A stretch of 64,000 bases of DNA from positions 1 to 64,000 of the forward strand of contig NCRC01000012.1 of assembly GCA_002894685.1 (NCBI GenBank), in the 5' to 3' direction. The notes under the pieces were generated by a model. That model did no database searches. It saw only the letters and a program-made list of their open reading frames with translations, and had not been told where the DNA came from. The stretch's first letter is position 1. The number at the start of each line of letters is the position of its first letter. Source of the DNA: Salinivenus lutea. GTDB taxonomy: Bacteria; Bacteroidota; Rhodothermia; Rhodothermales; Salinibacteraceae. A program made the position numbers and the translations under genes. Of this stretch, positions 44,327-53,666 are shown piece by piece.

Positions 44327-45415
44327 ATGCGCCGGGCCGTCGCCGTCCTGTCTCACCGATCCCTGAGAGCCCTCGTGGCGAATCCATGGGACACCCTCAT
44401 CGGCTGGCTGGCCCGGATGGACCCGTCGCGTCGGGAGATTCTCCTGGCGAGCCTGGCGCTCCTCGTCCTCTTTGTGGTGGGCACTAGCGGCTACATCTAC
44501 CTGGAGGGCTGGTCGTGGATGGACGGCTTCTACATGACGTTCATCACCCTGTCGACCATCGGCTTCCAGGAAGTCCATACGCTCTCGGACACCGGACGCC
44601 TCTTCACCCTGGGCCTGGGAATCACCGGCATCGGCCTCCTCACCTTCGTCGTGGCCCGGGGGGCCCAGCTTTTGCTCGCCAGCGAACGCCTTCGCGAACG
44701 CCGCATCATGAAACGAATCGACGAACTCTCCGACCACTACGTCATCTGCGGCTACGGCCGCGTCGGGCAGCGCCTCACCGAAGACCTCGAGCAGGCCAAA
44801 CGCCCGCTCGTCGTGGTGGACATTGCCGACGAGGAGGTCCAGGAACTGCGAGACGATCAGTACCTCCATGTCCAAGGGGATGCCGAGAACGAAGAGACAC
44901 TGCTGAAAGCCGGCATCGACCGGGCCCGTGGCCTCATCCTCGCCCTCCCCGAAGACAGCAGCAACGTGTTCGTCGCCCTGACGGCCCGTGAACTGAACCC
45001 CGACCTCTTCATCCTGGCCCGCACCGTCGACCACGACAACCGGAGCAAGCTCCTCAACGCCGGGGTCGACAAGGTCATTGCCCCGAGCGAGGTGGGCGCC
45101 GATCGCATGGCCCAGGTCGTCCTTCGCCCCAACGTGGATGAGTTCATGGAGCAGGTCCTCCACACCGGGGCCCTCAGCCTCCAGATCGATGAGGTCAAGG
45201 TCCACCCGAGCGCGCCCCTGGCCGGCCAAACCCTGGCCGAGAGCAACTTTCGGCAGCAGTTCGCGGCCATTGTGATCGGCATCATCGACGCCGAGACGGG
45301 GTCAATGACGTTCAACCCGTCGCCCTCCGAGCAAATTCAGGCGGGCGACATCCTCATCGTGCTCGGCGACTCGGCCCCGATTGAGGTCCTCCGGGAGAAG
45401 ATCTGCACGCCGTAA
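44327..45415 (+). CDS. Two-TM potassium channel with RCK (TrkA-N/TrkA-C) domain
   Basis: 362 residues. Two membrane helices (about 38-58 and 92-113) flank a pore loop FYMTFITLSTIGFQEVHTL. The filter is TIGFQE (77-82), not TVGYGD, as in a Bacteroidota channel group, so K+ selectivity is not assured. A cytoplasmic RCK domain follows (HYVICGYGRVGQRLTEDLEQ, dinucleotide-binding GxGxxG) and a TrkA-C domain near 290-360 (LSLQIDEVKVHPSAPLAGQT; AGDILIVLGD). For a salt-in halophile, K+ channels matter for osmotic balance. The gene lies 11 bases after the 170-residue gene and 93 bases before the L,D-transpeptidase gene. Confidence 0.88.
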   Translation: MRRAVAVLSHRSLRALVANPWDTLIGWLARMDPSRREILLASLALLVLFVVGTSGYIYLEGWSWMDGFYMTFITLSTIGFQEVHTLSDTGRLFTLGLGITGIGLLTFVVARGAQLLLASERLRERRIMKRIDELSDHYVICGYGRVGQRLTEDLEQAKRPLVVVDIADEEVQELRDDQYLHVQGDAENEETLLKAGIDRARGLILALPEDSSNVFVALTARELNPDLFILARTVDHDNRSKLLNAGVDKVIAPSEVGADRMAQVVLRPNVDEFMEQVLHTGALSLQIDEVKVHPSAPLAGQTLAESNFRQQFAAIVIGIIDAETGSMTFNPSPSEQIQAGDILIVLGDSAPIEVLREKICTP

Positions 45416-45508
45416 CGCGGCGACACCCCTGCCCGACGGGAAACTGAGCCGGGTTCTCAAAGGTACACGTGCTCCCTTTTGCTCTTGTCCCAAACGTCGT
45501 CTCCCTGC

Positions 45509-46477
45509 ATGCCTGTGTCGCTCCGGTCCCTTCTCCTCGGCACCGGTCTTCTCCTGCTGGCGGCCCTCGCCGCGGCCCCGGCGGCCGCGCAGGGCTACTT
45601 CGACCAGTACGCCATCGAGGACCTGCTGTCCACCCGGGCGGAGGACCTGAACGACCTGCCCGAGGTGTACTACGAGTACGTGACGCTCGACGAGTCGTAC
45701 GACAACCACGTGATCGCCCGCAACCGGCTCTACCAGCAGATCGGCGACGGCGACACGGAGCTCGGGCGCAAGCGGTCCCAGCTCATCGAACTGATGAACC
45801 GGCAGTCGGTCGAGAACACCCCGCTCGGCGACACGCTCGTGGCCCCCACGCGCTACGGCCTCGACTTCCGGGCGTACTCGCCCTTTCCCCGCTACTATCC
45901 CGGGGCCCACTCCCTCGACAAGCTGTTCATCATCCACAAGCGCGTGCAGGCCTTCGCCGCGTACGAGAACGGCAAGCTCATGCGCTGGGGCATCGTGAAC
46001 ACGGGCGACCCGGACTCGACGGCCACGCCGAACGGGCGCTTCAACTTCAACTGGAAGGAGAAGGAGCGCGTCTCCACCCTCAGCCCCCCCGGCGAGGAGT
46101 GGCGCATGCGCTGGGTCTTCAACTTTGTCGCCTCGCGCGGCATCCACATCCACCAGTACTCCATGCCCACCGGCGGCCCCGCGAGCCACGGCTGCGTCCG
46201 CCTCGTGGATTCCGACGCGAAGTGGATTTACGACTGGGCCGAGCCCTGGAATACGACACAAGGCCACATGGGCCCCTCCTCCATGCAGGGGAAGCTTCTG
46301 GATCCGGGCACGATGGTGCTGGTCCTGGGCGAGGAGCCGGAGGGCGACCCGGAACCGTTCACCTACAAGAAGCGCTACCCGGTCCTCAAGCGCGTCGAGC
46401 TCCCCAACGACCCGTACGCCGTGCCCCCGGGCACCAACCAGCAGAAGATGTGGGACCGCCTCCGGGCACAGCGCTAG
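45509..46477 (+). CDS. L,D-transpeptidase (YkuD/ErfK family)
   Basis: 322 residues from ATG 45509 (MPVSLRSLLLGTGLLLLAAL), with a signal peptide ending AAAQG. Catalyses peptide cross-links in peptidoglycan or attaches lipoproteins. The YkuD domain carries HIHQYSMPTGGPASHGCVRL, with the catalytic Cys229 in HGCVR and the upstream His. Family features GRFNFNWKEKERVS and TKPVLVLGEEPEG also fit. The mature N-terminal about 120 residues (YYEYVTLDESYDNH ... DFRAYSPFPRYYPG) precede the catalytic core. It converges on the metal ATPase gene with a 58-base gap. Confidence 0.92.
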   Translation: MPVSLRSLLLGTGLLLLAALAAAPAAAQGYFDQYAIEDLLSTRAEDLNDLPEVYYEYVTLDESYDNHVIARNRLYQQIGDGDTELGRKRSQLIELMNRQSVENTPLGDTLVAPTRYGLDFRAYSPFPRYYPGAHSLDKLFIIHKRVQAFAAYENGKLMRWGIVNTGDPDSTATPNGRFNFNWKEKERVSTLSPPGEEWRMRWVFNFVASRGIHIHQYSMPTGGPASHGCVRLVDSDAKWIYDWAEPWNTTQGHMGPSSMQGKLLDPGTMVLVLGEEPEGDPEPFTYKKRYPVLKRVELPNDPYAVPPGTNQQKMWDRLRAQR

Positions 46478-46535
46478 GCGCCCCGATGGCCTCAACTCCC
46501 CCCGCCGGCCCTGCCGCCGATGGACGGACGCCCGG

Positions 46536-48989
46536 TCAGGACTCGTAGCGCAGCAGACGGAGCGCGTTCGCCACCACCAGGAGCGTCGAGCCCTCGTGCA
46601 ACACCACGGCGGGCCCGATCTGCAGTCCCAGAAGGGTCGCCGGCACCAGGACCCCCACCATGCCGAGTGCGATCCACACGTTCTGCCGGATGATGCGGCG
46701 CGCCTGCTGAGAGAGGCCCACCGCAAAGGGCAAGTGGCTCAACTCATCGGCCATGAGCGCAATGTCGGCCGTCTCCAGCGCCACGTCCGCCCCGGCGGCC
46801 CCCATCGCGATGCCGACGGACGCATTCGCCATTGCCGGAGCGTCGTTGACCCCGTCCCCGACCATCGCGACGTCTTCCTCTTCTCGCAACTGCCGCACCG
46901 CCTCCACCTTGTCGTCGGGCAGCAGATCGCCGCGGGCCTCGTCGATGCCCAGCTGGGCCGCCACGGCGTCCACCACACGCTGGTTGTCGCCCGAAATCAT
47001 GATCATGCGCCGGATGCCGATCTCCCGGAGACGCTCCACCATCGCCGCCGCCTCCTCGCGGGGCGCGTCCGCCAGCCCAATCACGCCGAGGAAGCGCTCC
47101 CCCTTCCGCACGATCATCGTCGTTCGCCCCTCCGACTCCAGCGATTCGACCTGCTCGCGGACGGCCCCGGGAAGAGACGCCCCGTTCTCGCGGACGAGCT
47201 CGTCCGTCCCCACGTAGATCGGCGTGCCGTCCAGGGTCGCCTTGACGCCGCGCCCCGTCACGCGCTCCAGAGTGGACGCCCGCGGGGCCCCCTCGTCCAG
47301 GTGCTCGTTTCCATACTGCACGACGGCCTCCGCCAACGGGTGGTCGCTCAGTCGCTCGACGGCGACGGCGGTGCGGAGCACCTCGGCTTCGGACGTGCCG
47401 TCGGACGCCCATACGTCCGTCACGCGCGGCGTCCCTTCGGTAAGGGTGCCGGTCTTGTCGAACGCCACAGCGCCGAGCCGCCCGAGCCGTTCGAGCGGGC
47501 CGCCCCCCTTCACGAGCACGCCGCCCTGCCCGGCCCGCGCCAGGCCGCTCAGCACGGCGCTCGGGGTGGCAATGGCCAGTGCGCACGGGCTCGCGGCCAC
47601 GAGCACGGCCATTGCGCGGTAGAAGCTGTCGGCGAAGGTCTCGTCGAGGGGCACCCAGGCGAAGAGCAACAGCACGACGAGGCCCAGTACGGCGGGCACA
47701 AACAGGCGCTCGAAGCGGTCGGTGAAGCGCTCCGTGGGGGACGGTTCGGCCTCCGCCTCCGTTACCATTTGCACGACGCGGGCGATCGTGGACTCGTCGG
47801 CGCGGGCCGTTCCCCGCACCGTGAGCGCCCCACGGCCGTTGATCGTGCCGGCATAGACCCGGTGCGCGGCGTCCAGGTCGCCGGGCGCCGCCAGGGCCGC
47901 GTCGAGATCGTCGACCGGCGCCTTGTCGACCGGCACACTCTCTCCCGTCACGGGCGACTGGTCGACGGCACTCTCTCCCTCCATCACGATGCCGTCCGCC
48001 GGAATGCGCGCCCCCGGCTTCACGAGCACAGTGTCTCCCACCGCCAGCTCTTCAACCGGCACCTCCACCTCGTCGCCGTTCCGCCGCACGAGCGCCGTGT
48101 CGGGGGCCAGCTCGGCGAGGCGCTCGATGGCCTGCCGGGCCCGCCCCATCGCGTAGTGCTCCAGCGCGTGGCCGAGGGAGAAGAGAAAGAGGAGAAACGC
48201 CCCCTCCAACCACTTGCCCAGCACCGCCGCCCCCGCCGCCGCCACCAGCATCAGAAAATCGACCTCGAACTCGCCCACACGCAGCGCATCGACGGCCTCG
48301 CGAACCGTGTAGAATCCTCCGAAGAAGTACCCGGCAGCGTACACCGCCCCCGGCACCCACCCCGGCACGGCCCCCACGAACGAGAGCCCGAATCCGGCGG
48401 CGACACAGATGCCCGACAGAATTGCAAAGATCAACTCGGTCTGCTCGCCGAACCTCCCGCCGTGGGCATGGTCGTGATCGTCGCCTTCCTCGTGACGATG
48501 GGCTTCCGTCTCCTCCCCCCCGTCAGGTACGGCAATCACGTCCCCGCGAACCCGGACGCCCATCGACCGCAGCGCGTCCCGTAGGGCCGTTTCACTGGTG
48601 TTCGATCGGTCGAACTCCACCCGGATCCGCTCGCTGGCACTCGCCTCCGCCTCCACCACGCCCTCCACCCGACGCAGCCGCCTGGCGATGGTGCGCGCCC
48701 GGCGGGGGTGCGAGATGCCCTCGACGCCCCAGACGAGGTGTCCGTACTGGTCGGTAATCTCGGACCCAAGGCTTTTGGCCACCTGTCGGATGCGCGAGAG
48801 CGAGATCGTCTCCGGATCGTAGTGCACGCAGAGGCGATCCGGCGTCCCATTTTCGGCGGGAGCTACGTGCGCCCGGTCGATGCCTGCTCGCCCCTGCAGG
48901 CTTGTCATCAGCCGGTGCACACACGCGTCCTTCGCGTCCGGCACGTCGGGCAGGAGAATGGGGAGGTCCAGCTGGACGCGATCGGACAT
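46536..48989 (-). CDS. P1B-type heavy-metal transporting ATPase (zinc/cadmium/cobalt type)
   Basis: 817 residues. Pumps divalent metal out of the cell. An N-terminal metal-binding-like region with two ferredoxin-like halves (no CxxC in either) is followed by a His/Asp/Glu-rich stretch (HRHEEGDDHDHAHGG at about 165-180), then eight-helix P1B membrane topology with the ion-binding motif SPC in LVAASPCALAIATPSAV (about 466-469). Catalytic D511 is in DKTGTLTEG, TGES in DQSPVTGESVPV, HP in SDHPLAEAV, and GDGVND in the hinge (AMVGDGVNDAPAMA). An ArsR/SmtB sensor gene is immediately upstream with a matching operator between, so the pump is probably induced by Zn2+, Cd2+ or Co2+. Confidence 0.95.
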   Translation of the reverse strand: MSDRVQLDLPILLPDVPDAKDACVHRLMTSLQGRAGIDRAHVAPAENGTPDRLCVHYDPETISLSRIRQVAKSLGSEITDQYGHLVWGVEGISHPRRARTIARRLRRVEGVVEAEASASERIRVEFDRSNTSETALRDALRSMGVRVRGDVIAVPDGGEETEAHRHEEGDDHDHAHGGRFGEQTELIFAILSGICVAAGFGLSFVGAVPGWVPGAVYAAGYFFGGFYTVREAVDALRVGEFEVDFLMLVAAAGAAVLGKWLEGAFLLFLFSLGHALEHYAMGRARQAIERLAELAPDTALVRRNGDEVEVPVEELAVGDTVLVKPGARIPADGIVMEGESAVDQSPVTGESVPVDKAPVDDLDAALAAPGDLDAAHRVYAGTINGRGALTVRGTARADESTIARVVQMVTEAEAEPSPTERFTDRFERLFVPAVLGLVVLLLFAWVPLDETFADSFYRAMAVLVAASPCALAIATPSAVLSGLARAGQGGVLVKGGGPLERLGRLGAVAFDKTGTLTEGTPRVTDVWASDGTSEAEVLRTAVAVERLSDHPLAEAVVQYGNEHLDEGAPRASTLERVTGRGVKATLDGTPIYVGTDELVRENGASLPGAVREQVESLESEGRTTMIVRKGERFLGVIGLADAPREEAAAMVERLREIGIRRMIMISGDNQRVVDAVAAQLGIDEARGDLLPDDKVEAVRQLREEEDVAMVGDGVNDAPAMANASVGIAMGAAGADVALETADIALMADELSHLPFAVGLSQQARRIIRQNVWIALGMVGVLVPATLLGLQIGPAVVLHEGSTLLVVANALRLLRYES

Positions 48990-49050
48990 ACGGAACGAAT
49001 CGGGCAGTCGATGGAGCCGACGCGCCCACCGATACCATCTATTTAATTTA

Positions 49051-49064
49051 TGATCATACGTTCA
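49051..49064. promoter_or_regulatory. Predicted ArsR/SmtB-type operator of the metal ATPase
   Basis: The plus strand reads TGAT-CATACG-TTCA (49051-49064); the other strand reads TGAA-CGTATG-ATCA. This is the TGAA-N6-TTCA half-site pair of SmtB-type 12-2-12 operators with one mismatch. It lies 62 bases before the ATPase start inside an AT-rich island (ATTTAATTTATGATCATACG) unlike its surroundings. The adjacent ArsR-type protein probably binds here. Confidence 0.6.
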
Positions 49065-49118
49065 TTTATTTTGATGAGTCGGAACGGGGCTGGTTCCCGT
49101 CTCGCCCTTCGCAGCGGG

Positions 49119-49460
49119 CTACATCCCCTCCGCCCCGTGCGACAGCGCATTCTCAAGCATCTCGCGCACGTGGTCGTCGGCGAGGCGGTAGTAGACGTGG
49201 CGTCCGTCCCGGCGATGCGCCACCAAGCGGGCGTCGCGCAGCACGCGCAGCTGGTGGCTCACGGCGGACTGGCTGACCTCCAGCGCGTCCACAATTTCGT
49301 GCACGCACACCTCCCGTCCCCGCAACAGGCACAGGATGCGAAGGCGCGTGCTGTCGGCAAAGCCTTTCAGGAGCTGCACCGTGGGGGTGAGGACGGCCTC
49401 TTCGGGGAGGTCGTCCGTCAGCACGGGGTCGCCGTTGCAGTCGGTCTCAGTCGGAGGCAT
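49119..49460 (-). CDS. ArsR/SmtB-family metal-responsive repressor
   Basis: 113 residues from ATG 49460 (MPPTETDCNGDPVLTDDLPE). A winged-helix repressor: LKGFADSTRLRILCLLRGRE, HTH VHEIVDALEVSQSAVSHQLR, wing LVAHRRDGRHVYYRL. The C-terminal helix has Asp95, His97, His108, Glu111, the same spacing as the alpha-5 zinc site of SmtB (Asp104, His106, His117, Glu120). Cys52 is at the alpha-3 position and Cys8 near the N-terminus. It should release DNA on binding zinc or a similar metal. Its start overlaps the end of lepB by 14 bases, so it is expressed with that operon; the ATPase follows it. Confidence 0.92.
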   Translation of the reverse strand: MPPTETDCNGDPVLTDDLPEEAVLTPTVQLLKGFADSTRLRILCLLRGREVCVHEIVDALEVSQSAVSHQLRVLRDARLVAHRRDGRHVYYRLADDHVREMLENALSHGAEGM

Positions 49461-50706
49461 GGGACGGGGCAGACATGGGGAGAGTAGCGGAAGACGGGGA
49501 CTGGGAGGCCGCGACGGGGCCCATCTCAACTTCGGCGCCTCGGCCCTCGGGGGCCGGCGGCCGGTGACGGGCCGTGAGGGAGTCGGGAATCTGCTCCATC
49601 ATGGGCGCGTCCCGGAAGACCTCGTCGTCCTCGATCGGGTTCAGGATGCGGCCCACGCGGGGCAGCCACGCCTCGTGGTCCCAGGAGAAGTAAGTGAGGA
49701 TCGCCTTGCCGACGACATGGTCCATCGGCACGACGCCCCAGAACCGGCTGTCCTGAGAGTTGTCCCGGTTGTCCCCCATGGCAAAGAAGTAGTCCTGCTG
49801 AAAGGTGTAGGTCGTCGTTCGCTCGCCGTCGATCGCGAACGTGGAGTCGGTCATCTGACGCGCATCGTGGCCTTCGTACCGCGTAATGATGGGCCGGTAG
49901 GCGGCCCAGTTGCCGGCCGTGAGGGTCACGGTTTCGCCCTCGGCCGGGACGTGGAGGGGGCCGTAGTTGTCGGGCGTGTAGCCGCGGCCCGGCGGATAGA
50001 GCTCGGCGTTGAAGGCGGAGGCCGGGAGCACGTACGGCTCCACCGACTCCACCCACGGAAACTCGCTGACCCGGCGGATGCCCTCGGGCGTGGCCGTGAT
50101 GCGCACCGCAGTGGCGCTCTGCGTCGGTGTCACCTCGCTGACGCCCATCTCTTCCATCCGACCGCGGGGGATCTGGTGGCGGGGGCCGGTCTTTCGGACA
50201 AGCCAGTGCTGCTGCATCCCGCGGCCGAGGGGCAGCGGGCGTCCATTCACGTGCACCATCTTGTCGCGGACCGCGAGGGTGTCGCCCGGCATTCCAATCA
50301 CCCGCTTGATGTAGTGCGTCTTGCGGTCGATCGGCCCCTCGTCGGGCGGATAGTTGAACACGATGGCGTCGCCGCGCTGCACGTTCGTAAAGCCGCCGAT
50401 GCGGGTGTACGGGAAGGAAACGCCAGGCACGTGGATCGACGTGAAGGGCACGCCGAGGCTCATGGGCATCCGCGTGCCGTAGTGCACCTTCGACACGAAC
50501 AGATAGTCCCCCACCAGCAGATTCTCCTCCATGGACGGCGTGGGGATGCGGAAGAGATCGAAGAAGAGGGTGCGGACGATCACCACGATCACGACGGCCA
50601 CGACGAGGGCCTCGCCCCACTGTCGAAGCTCACTCTTGGCGGCATCGGACGCGTCGTCCGAGGTGCGGGTCGTGCGACGGTCGGGGGAGGTGGAAGATCG
50701 AGCCAC
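49447..50706 (-). CDS. lepB: Signal peptidase I (LepB), enlarged
   Basis: Removes signal peptides from exported proteins at the inner membrane. One N-terminal membrane helix (WGEALVVAVVIVVIVRTLFF) precedes the S26 signatures: nucleophile Ser in PTPSMEENLLVGDYLFVSKV, general base Lys in DRKTHYIKRVIGMPGDTL, and FAMGDNRDNSQDSRFWG. The protein is 419 residues, longer than the 324 of E. coli; a domain of about 110 residues (about 165-290) is inserted between the Lys region and the GDNRDNS box, as is usual in Bacteroidota, and a low-complexity tail of about 45 follows the core. It is preceded by the 50737 gene (30-base gap) and overlaps the arsR gene by 14 bases. Confidence 0.94.
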   Translation of the reverse strand: MARSSTSPDRRTTRTSDDASDAAKSELRQWGEALVVAVVIVVIVRTLFFDLFRIPTPSMEENLLVGDYLFVSKVHYGTRMPMSLGVPFTSIHVPGVSFPYTRIGGFTNVQRGDAIVFNYPPDEGPIDRKTHYIKRVIGMPGDTLAVRDKMVHVNGRPLPLGRGMQQHWLVRKTGPRHQIPRGRMEEMGVSEVTPTQSATAVRITATPEGIRRVSEFPWVESVEPYVLPASAFNAELYPPGRGYTPDNYGPLHVPAEGETVTLTAGNWAAYRPIITRYEGHDARQMTDSTFAIDGERTTTYTFQQDYFFAMGDNRDNSQDSRFWGVVPMDHVVGKAILTYFSWDHEAWLPRVGRILNPIEDDEVFRDAPMMEQIPDSLTARHRPPAPEGRGAEVEMGPVAASQSPSSATLPMSAPSHASD

Positions 50707-50736
50707 GATGGGCGGAGGGGTTCGGAGAAGATTCGG

Positions 50737-51645
50737 TTACTGTGGGCGTGCCGGGCCGGACTCGGTCGAGGCCGAATCGGTGGGGGCCGCCGGTTCGACG
50801 GAGGGGCGCCGGCCCGTCACGATGTCGGAGCGCGGGATGCGGTCGAGAAAGTACGACCGGCCATCAAAGCCGGCCCGGTACCAGCGCCGCATCCCGTCGT
50901 CGGTTGTGTCGTAGTAGTAGTCGACGTACGGCGTCCGCTCGGGCTGCCGGAGCGGGCGCAGCAGGGCCGCCCGAAGGGCGGGGAGTCGGTCGCGCAGGCG
51001 GCTCTCCGTCGCCACGATGAGGCCGCGGTCGCGCGGGCCGTTGGCGTCGGTGACGCGCACCGGAATCGAGTCGTTGACCACAAACCAGTACTCGAACTGC
51101 GCCTCGCCGATCCGACTGGTGTCGGGGCGGTCGGCGAGCGTCTGGGTCGGGTCGCCGAACTGGGCCTGGAGGCGGGCGCGCAGCTCTCGGGTGTAGGTCG
51201 TGTCGAAGAGCGTGAGGTGCGTGCTTGCGCCCAGGAAGGACCAGTCGGTGCCGCCGTACTCCTCCTCGAACCACCCGCGCTCCAGCCGACGGACCGTGCG
51301 CACATCGTCGATCGGAAAGCGCGGAGACGCGTCGTCGTCCGTGCGAGACTCCTCTGCCTCCGGCCCTTGGAGCACCTCGGGGCGACGCACCGACACCGAG
51401 TCCGGCGGCAGGGCCCGGGCCGTCCACCCGCGGCGCAGCGCCTGGCGGGCGAGGGCCTGGATCCGCGCCGTGCGGTACCGCTCGATGAGGTTGAGCGTGT
51501 CGGCCGCCCGCGTCTGTCCCGTGGCAGATCCGGGACGCCCCAGTCCCAGGACGAGCACCAGGAGGACGATCGCCGCGCCCCCCCAGCGGGCCGGCGCTCC
51601 CCCCCAGTGCATGAGTCCGAGCGAAACGTTCATCATCCCCAGCAC
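50737..51645 (-). CDS. Secreted or membrane-anchored protein of unknown function
   Basis: 302 residues. The N-terminus has a hydrophobic segment (RWGGAAIVLLVLVLGLGRPG) that works as a signal peptide or anchor. The start may be the ATG at 51645, 51636, 51633 or 51612. The mature part begins with helical sequence (ADTLNLIERYRTARIQALAR) and continues with alpha/beta sequence (RTVRRLERGWFEEEYGGTDW; THLTLFDTTYTREL; QFEYWFVVNDSIPVRVTDAN). It ends with a disordered tail (PAAPTDSASTESG). No family is recognised. It lies between lepA (37 bases) and lepB (30 bases), so it is translated in the same operon and may serve envelope biogenesis. Confidence 0.65.
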   Translation of the reverse strand: MLGMMNVSLGLMHWGGAPARWGGAAIVLLVLVLGLGRPGSATGQTRAADTLNLIERYRTARIQALARQALRRGWTARALPPDSVSVRRPEVLQGPEAEESRTDDDASPRFPIDDVRTVRRLERGWFEEEYGGTDWSFLGASTHLTLFDTTYTRELRARLQAQFGDPTQTLADRPDTSRIGEAQFEYWFVVNDSIPVRVTDANGPRDRGLIVATESRLRDRLPALRAALLRPLRQPERTPYVDYYYDTTDDGMRRWYRAGFDGRSYFLDRIPRSDIVTGRRPSVEPAAPTDSASTESGPARPQ

Positions 51646-51682
51646 GCATCAGGAAAATCGGTTGCGACAATCGGGCGCAGGG

Positions 51683-53497
51683 CTACTCGTCGTCCATCGA
51701 CAGGATGGCGAGGAAGGCCTCCTGCGGCACGTCGATTTCGCCCATCTGCTTCATGCGTTTCTTGCCCTCCTTCTGCTCCTCCAGCAGCTTGCGCTTCCGG
51801 GTCACGTCGCCGCCGTAGCACTTGGCCGTCACGTCCTTGCGCTGGGCCTTAATCGTCTCGCGCGCGACGATGCGGCTCCCGATGGAGGCCTGAATGGGCA
51901 CCTCGAACATCTGCCGCGGGATGACGTCCTTCAGCTTCTTGCACAGCTTGCGCCCCACCTCGTAGGCCTTGTCGCGGTGCACGATGGTGGAGAGGGGATC
52001 GGCCGGCTCCTCATTGATCAGGATGGTGAGCTTCACGAGATCGCTCTCGCGGTACTCCATGAATTCGTAGTCGAACGAGGCGTAGCCCCGGCTGACGCTC
52101 TTGAGGTTGTCGTAGAAGTCGAACACGATGTCGGCGAGGGGCAGCTCGTACTCCAGCTTCACGGTCTGGCTGTCGAGCCAGCGCTGACTGCCGTACACCC
52201 CGCGCCGGTCCTCGCACAGCTGGATGACATTCCCGATGTAATCGCTGGGCGTGATGATGTCGGCCTCCACGTACGGCTCGGAGACCGCCCGGATGTCGCC
52301 GTAGTGCGGCATGTCCTCGGGCTTGTCGACGGTGACCGTTTCGGGGCCGTCCGCGCCGTCGACCTCCACGTGGTACTCCACGTTCGGGACCGTGGTGATG
52401 AGGTCGAGGTCGAACTCGCGCTCCAGCCGCTCCTGGATGATTTCCATGTGCAGCAGGCCCAGGAAGCCCACCCGGAAGCCGAAGCCGAGGGCCGCGGAGC
52501 TCTCGGGCTCGTACGTGAGCGAGGCGTCGTTGAGCTGGAGCTTTTCCAGAGCGCCGCGCAGCTCCTCGAAGTCGTCCGTGTCGGTGGGGTAGATGCCGCT
52601 GAACACCATCGGCTTCACCTCCTCGAAGCCGGGAATCGGCTCGGCGGCGGGGTTGTCGGCCAGCGTGATGGTGTCGCCAACGCGGGTGTCCTGGATGTCC
52701 TTGACGGAACCGATGACGTAGCCCACGTCCCCGGCCGTGAGGCGGTCGACCTTCTGCCGCCCCATGCGCAGGATGCCCAGTTCCTCGGCGTCGTACTGCT
52801 TCTTGTTCGCCATGAACTCCATCGTGTCCCCCTTCTCGAGGGTGCCGTCGAACAGGCGGGTGTAGACGACGGAGCCGCGGTAGGCGTCGTAGATGGAGTC
52901 GAAAATCAGGGCACGGAGGGGCGCATCGGGGTCGCCGGAGGGGGCGGGGATGCGGTCGATGATCATCTCGAGCATCTCGTCGACGCCCTCGCCCGTCTTG
53001 GCGCTGATCTGCGGGATGTCCTCCGCCGGCTCGCCGATCAGGTCCTCGAGCGCCTGCGCCACCTCGTCGGGCTGGGCCACGGGGAGGTCGACTTTGTTGA
53101 CGACGGGGATGATCTCCAGATTTTGCTCCAGGGCCAGCCACAGGTTGGAGATCGTCTGCGCCTCGATGCCCTGCGAGGCGTCGACCAGCAGAATCGCCCC
53201 TTCGCAGGCCTTGAGCGCCCGGCTCACCTCGTAGGTAAAGTCCACGTGGCCGGGCGTATCGATGAGGTTGAGCGTGTACTCGCCCCCATCACTCGCCGCG
53301 TACTGCATGCGCACGGCGTGGCTCTTGATGGTGATGCCGCGCTCCCGCTCGAGATCCATGTCGTCGAGCGTCTGCTCTTTCATCTCGCGCTCGGTGATGG
53401 TCCCGGTGCGCTCCAGGAGGCGGTCGGCCAGGGTGCTTTTCCCGTGGTCGATGTGCGCGATGATGCAAAAATTGCGAATCCGCGACAGATCAGGCAT
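51683..53497 (-). CDS. lepA: Elongation factor 4 (LepA)
   Basis: 604 residues from ATG 53497 ([20 protein letters not shown]). Translational GTPase that back-translocates or remodels ribosomes. G1 [10 protein letters not shown]3 DTPGHVDF, G4 NKVDLP, G5 SAKTG are all present. LepA-specific C-terminal part: [20 protein letters not shown] and the C-terminal domain [19 protein letters not shown] with the conserved basic tail. Length equals the usual 595-605. It lies between lspA (169-base gap) and the unknown gene in the operon. Confidence 0.96.
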   Translation of the reverse strand: MPDLSRIRNFCIIAHIDHGKSTLADRLLERTGTITEREMKEQTLDDMDLERERGITIKSHAVRMQYAASDGGEYTLNLIDTPGHVDFTYEVSRALKACEGAILLVDASQGIEAQTISNLWLALEQNLEIIPVVNKVDLPVAQPDEVAQALEDLIGEPAEDIPQISAKTGEGVDEMLEMIIDRIPAPSGDPDAPLRALIFDSIYDAYRGSVVYTRLFDGTLEKGDTMEFMANKKQYDAEELGILRMGRQKVDRLTAGDVGYVIGSVKDIQDTRVGDTITLADNPAAEPIPGFEEVKPMVFSGIYPTDTDDFEELRGALEKLQLNDASLTYEPESSAALGFGFRVGFLGLLHMEIIQERLEREFDLDLITTVPNVEYHVEVDGADGPETVTVDKPEDMPHYGDIRAVSEPYVEADIITPSDYIGNVIQLCEDRRGVYGSQRWLDSQTVKLEYELPLADIVFDFYDNLKSVSRGYASFDYEFMEYRESDLVKLTILINEEPADPLSTIVHRDKAYEVGRKLCKKLKDVIPRQMFEVPIQASIGSRIVARETIKAQRKDVTAKCYGGDVTRKRKLLEEQKEGKKRMKQMGEIDVPQEAFLAILSMDDE

Positions 53498-53666
53498 GAG
53501 CGCGGCGGGCCTGCGAGTGTGCGTCCAGCGAAGGGTCGGGGAGGGCCGACCGAACAACCGCGAGCCTCCCCCGCGGGTCGGCGAGGATGAGGTCCACGAT
53601 CACAACGCCGTGTAACGGGCCATGGGGCCTCACGTTGCACGACGCGGCCGGTCCGGTCCGCAGCGG

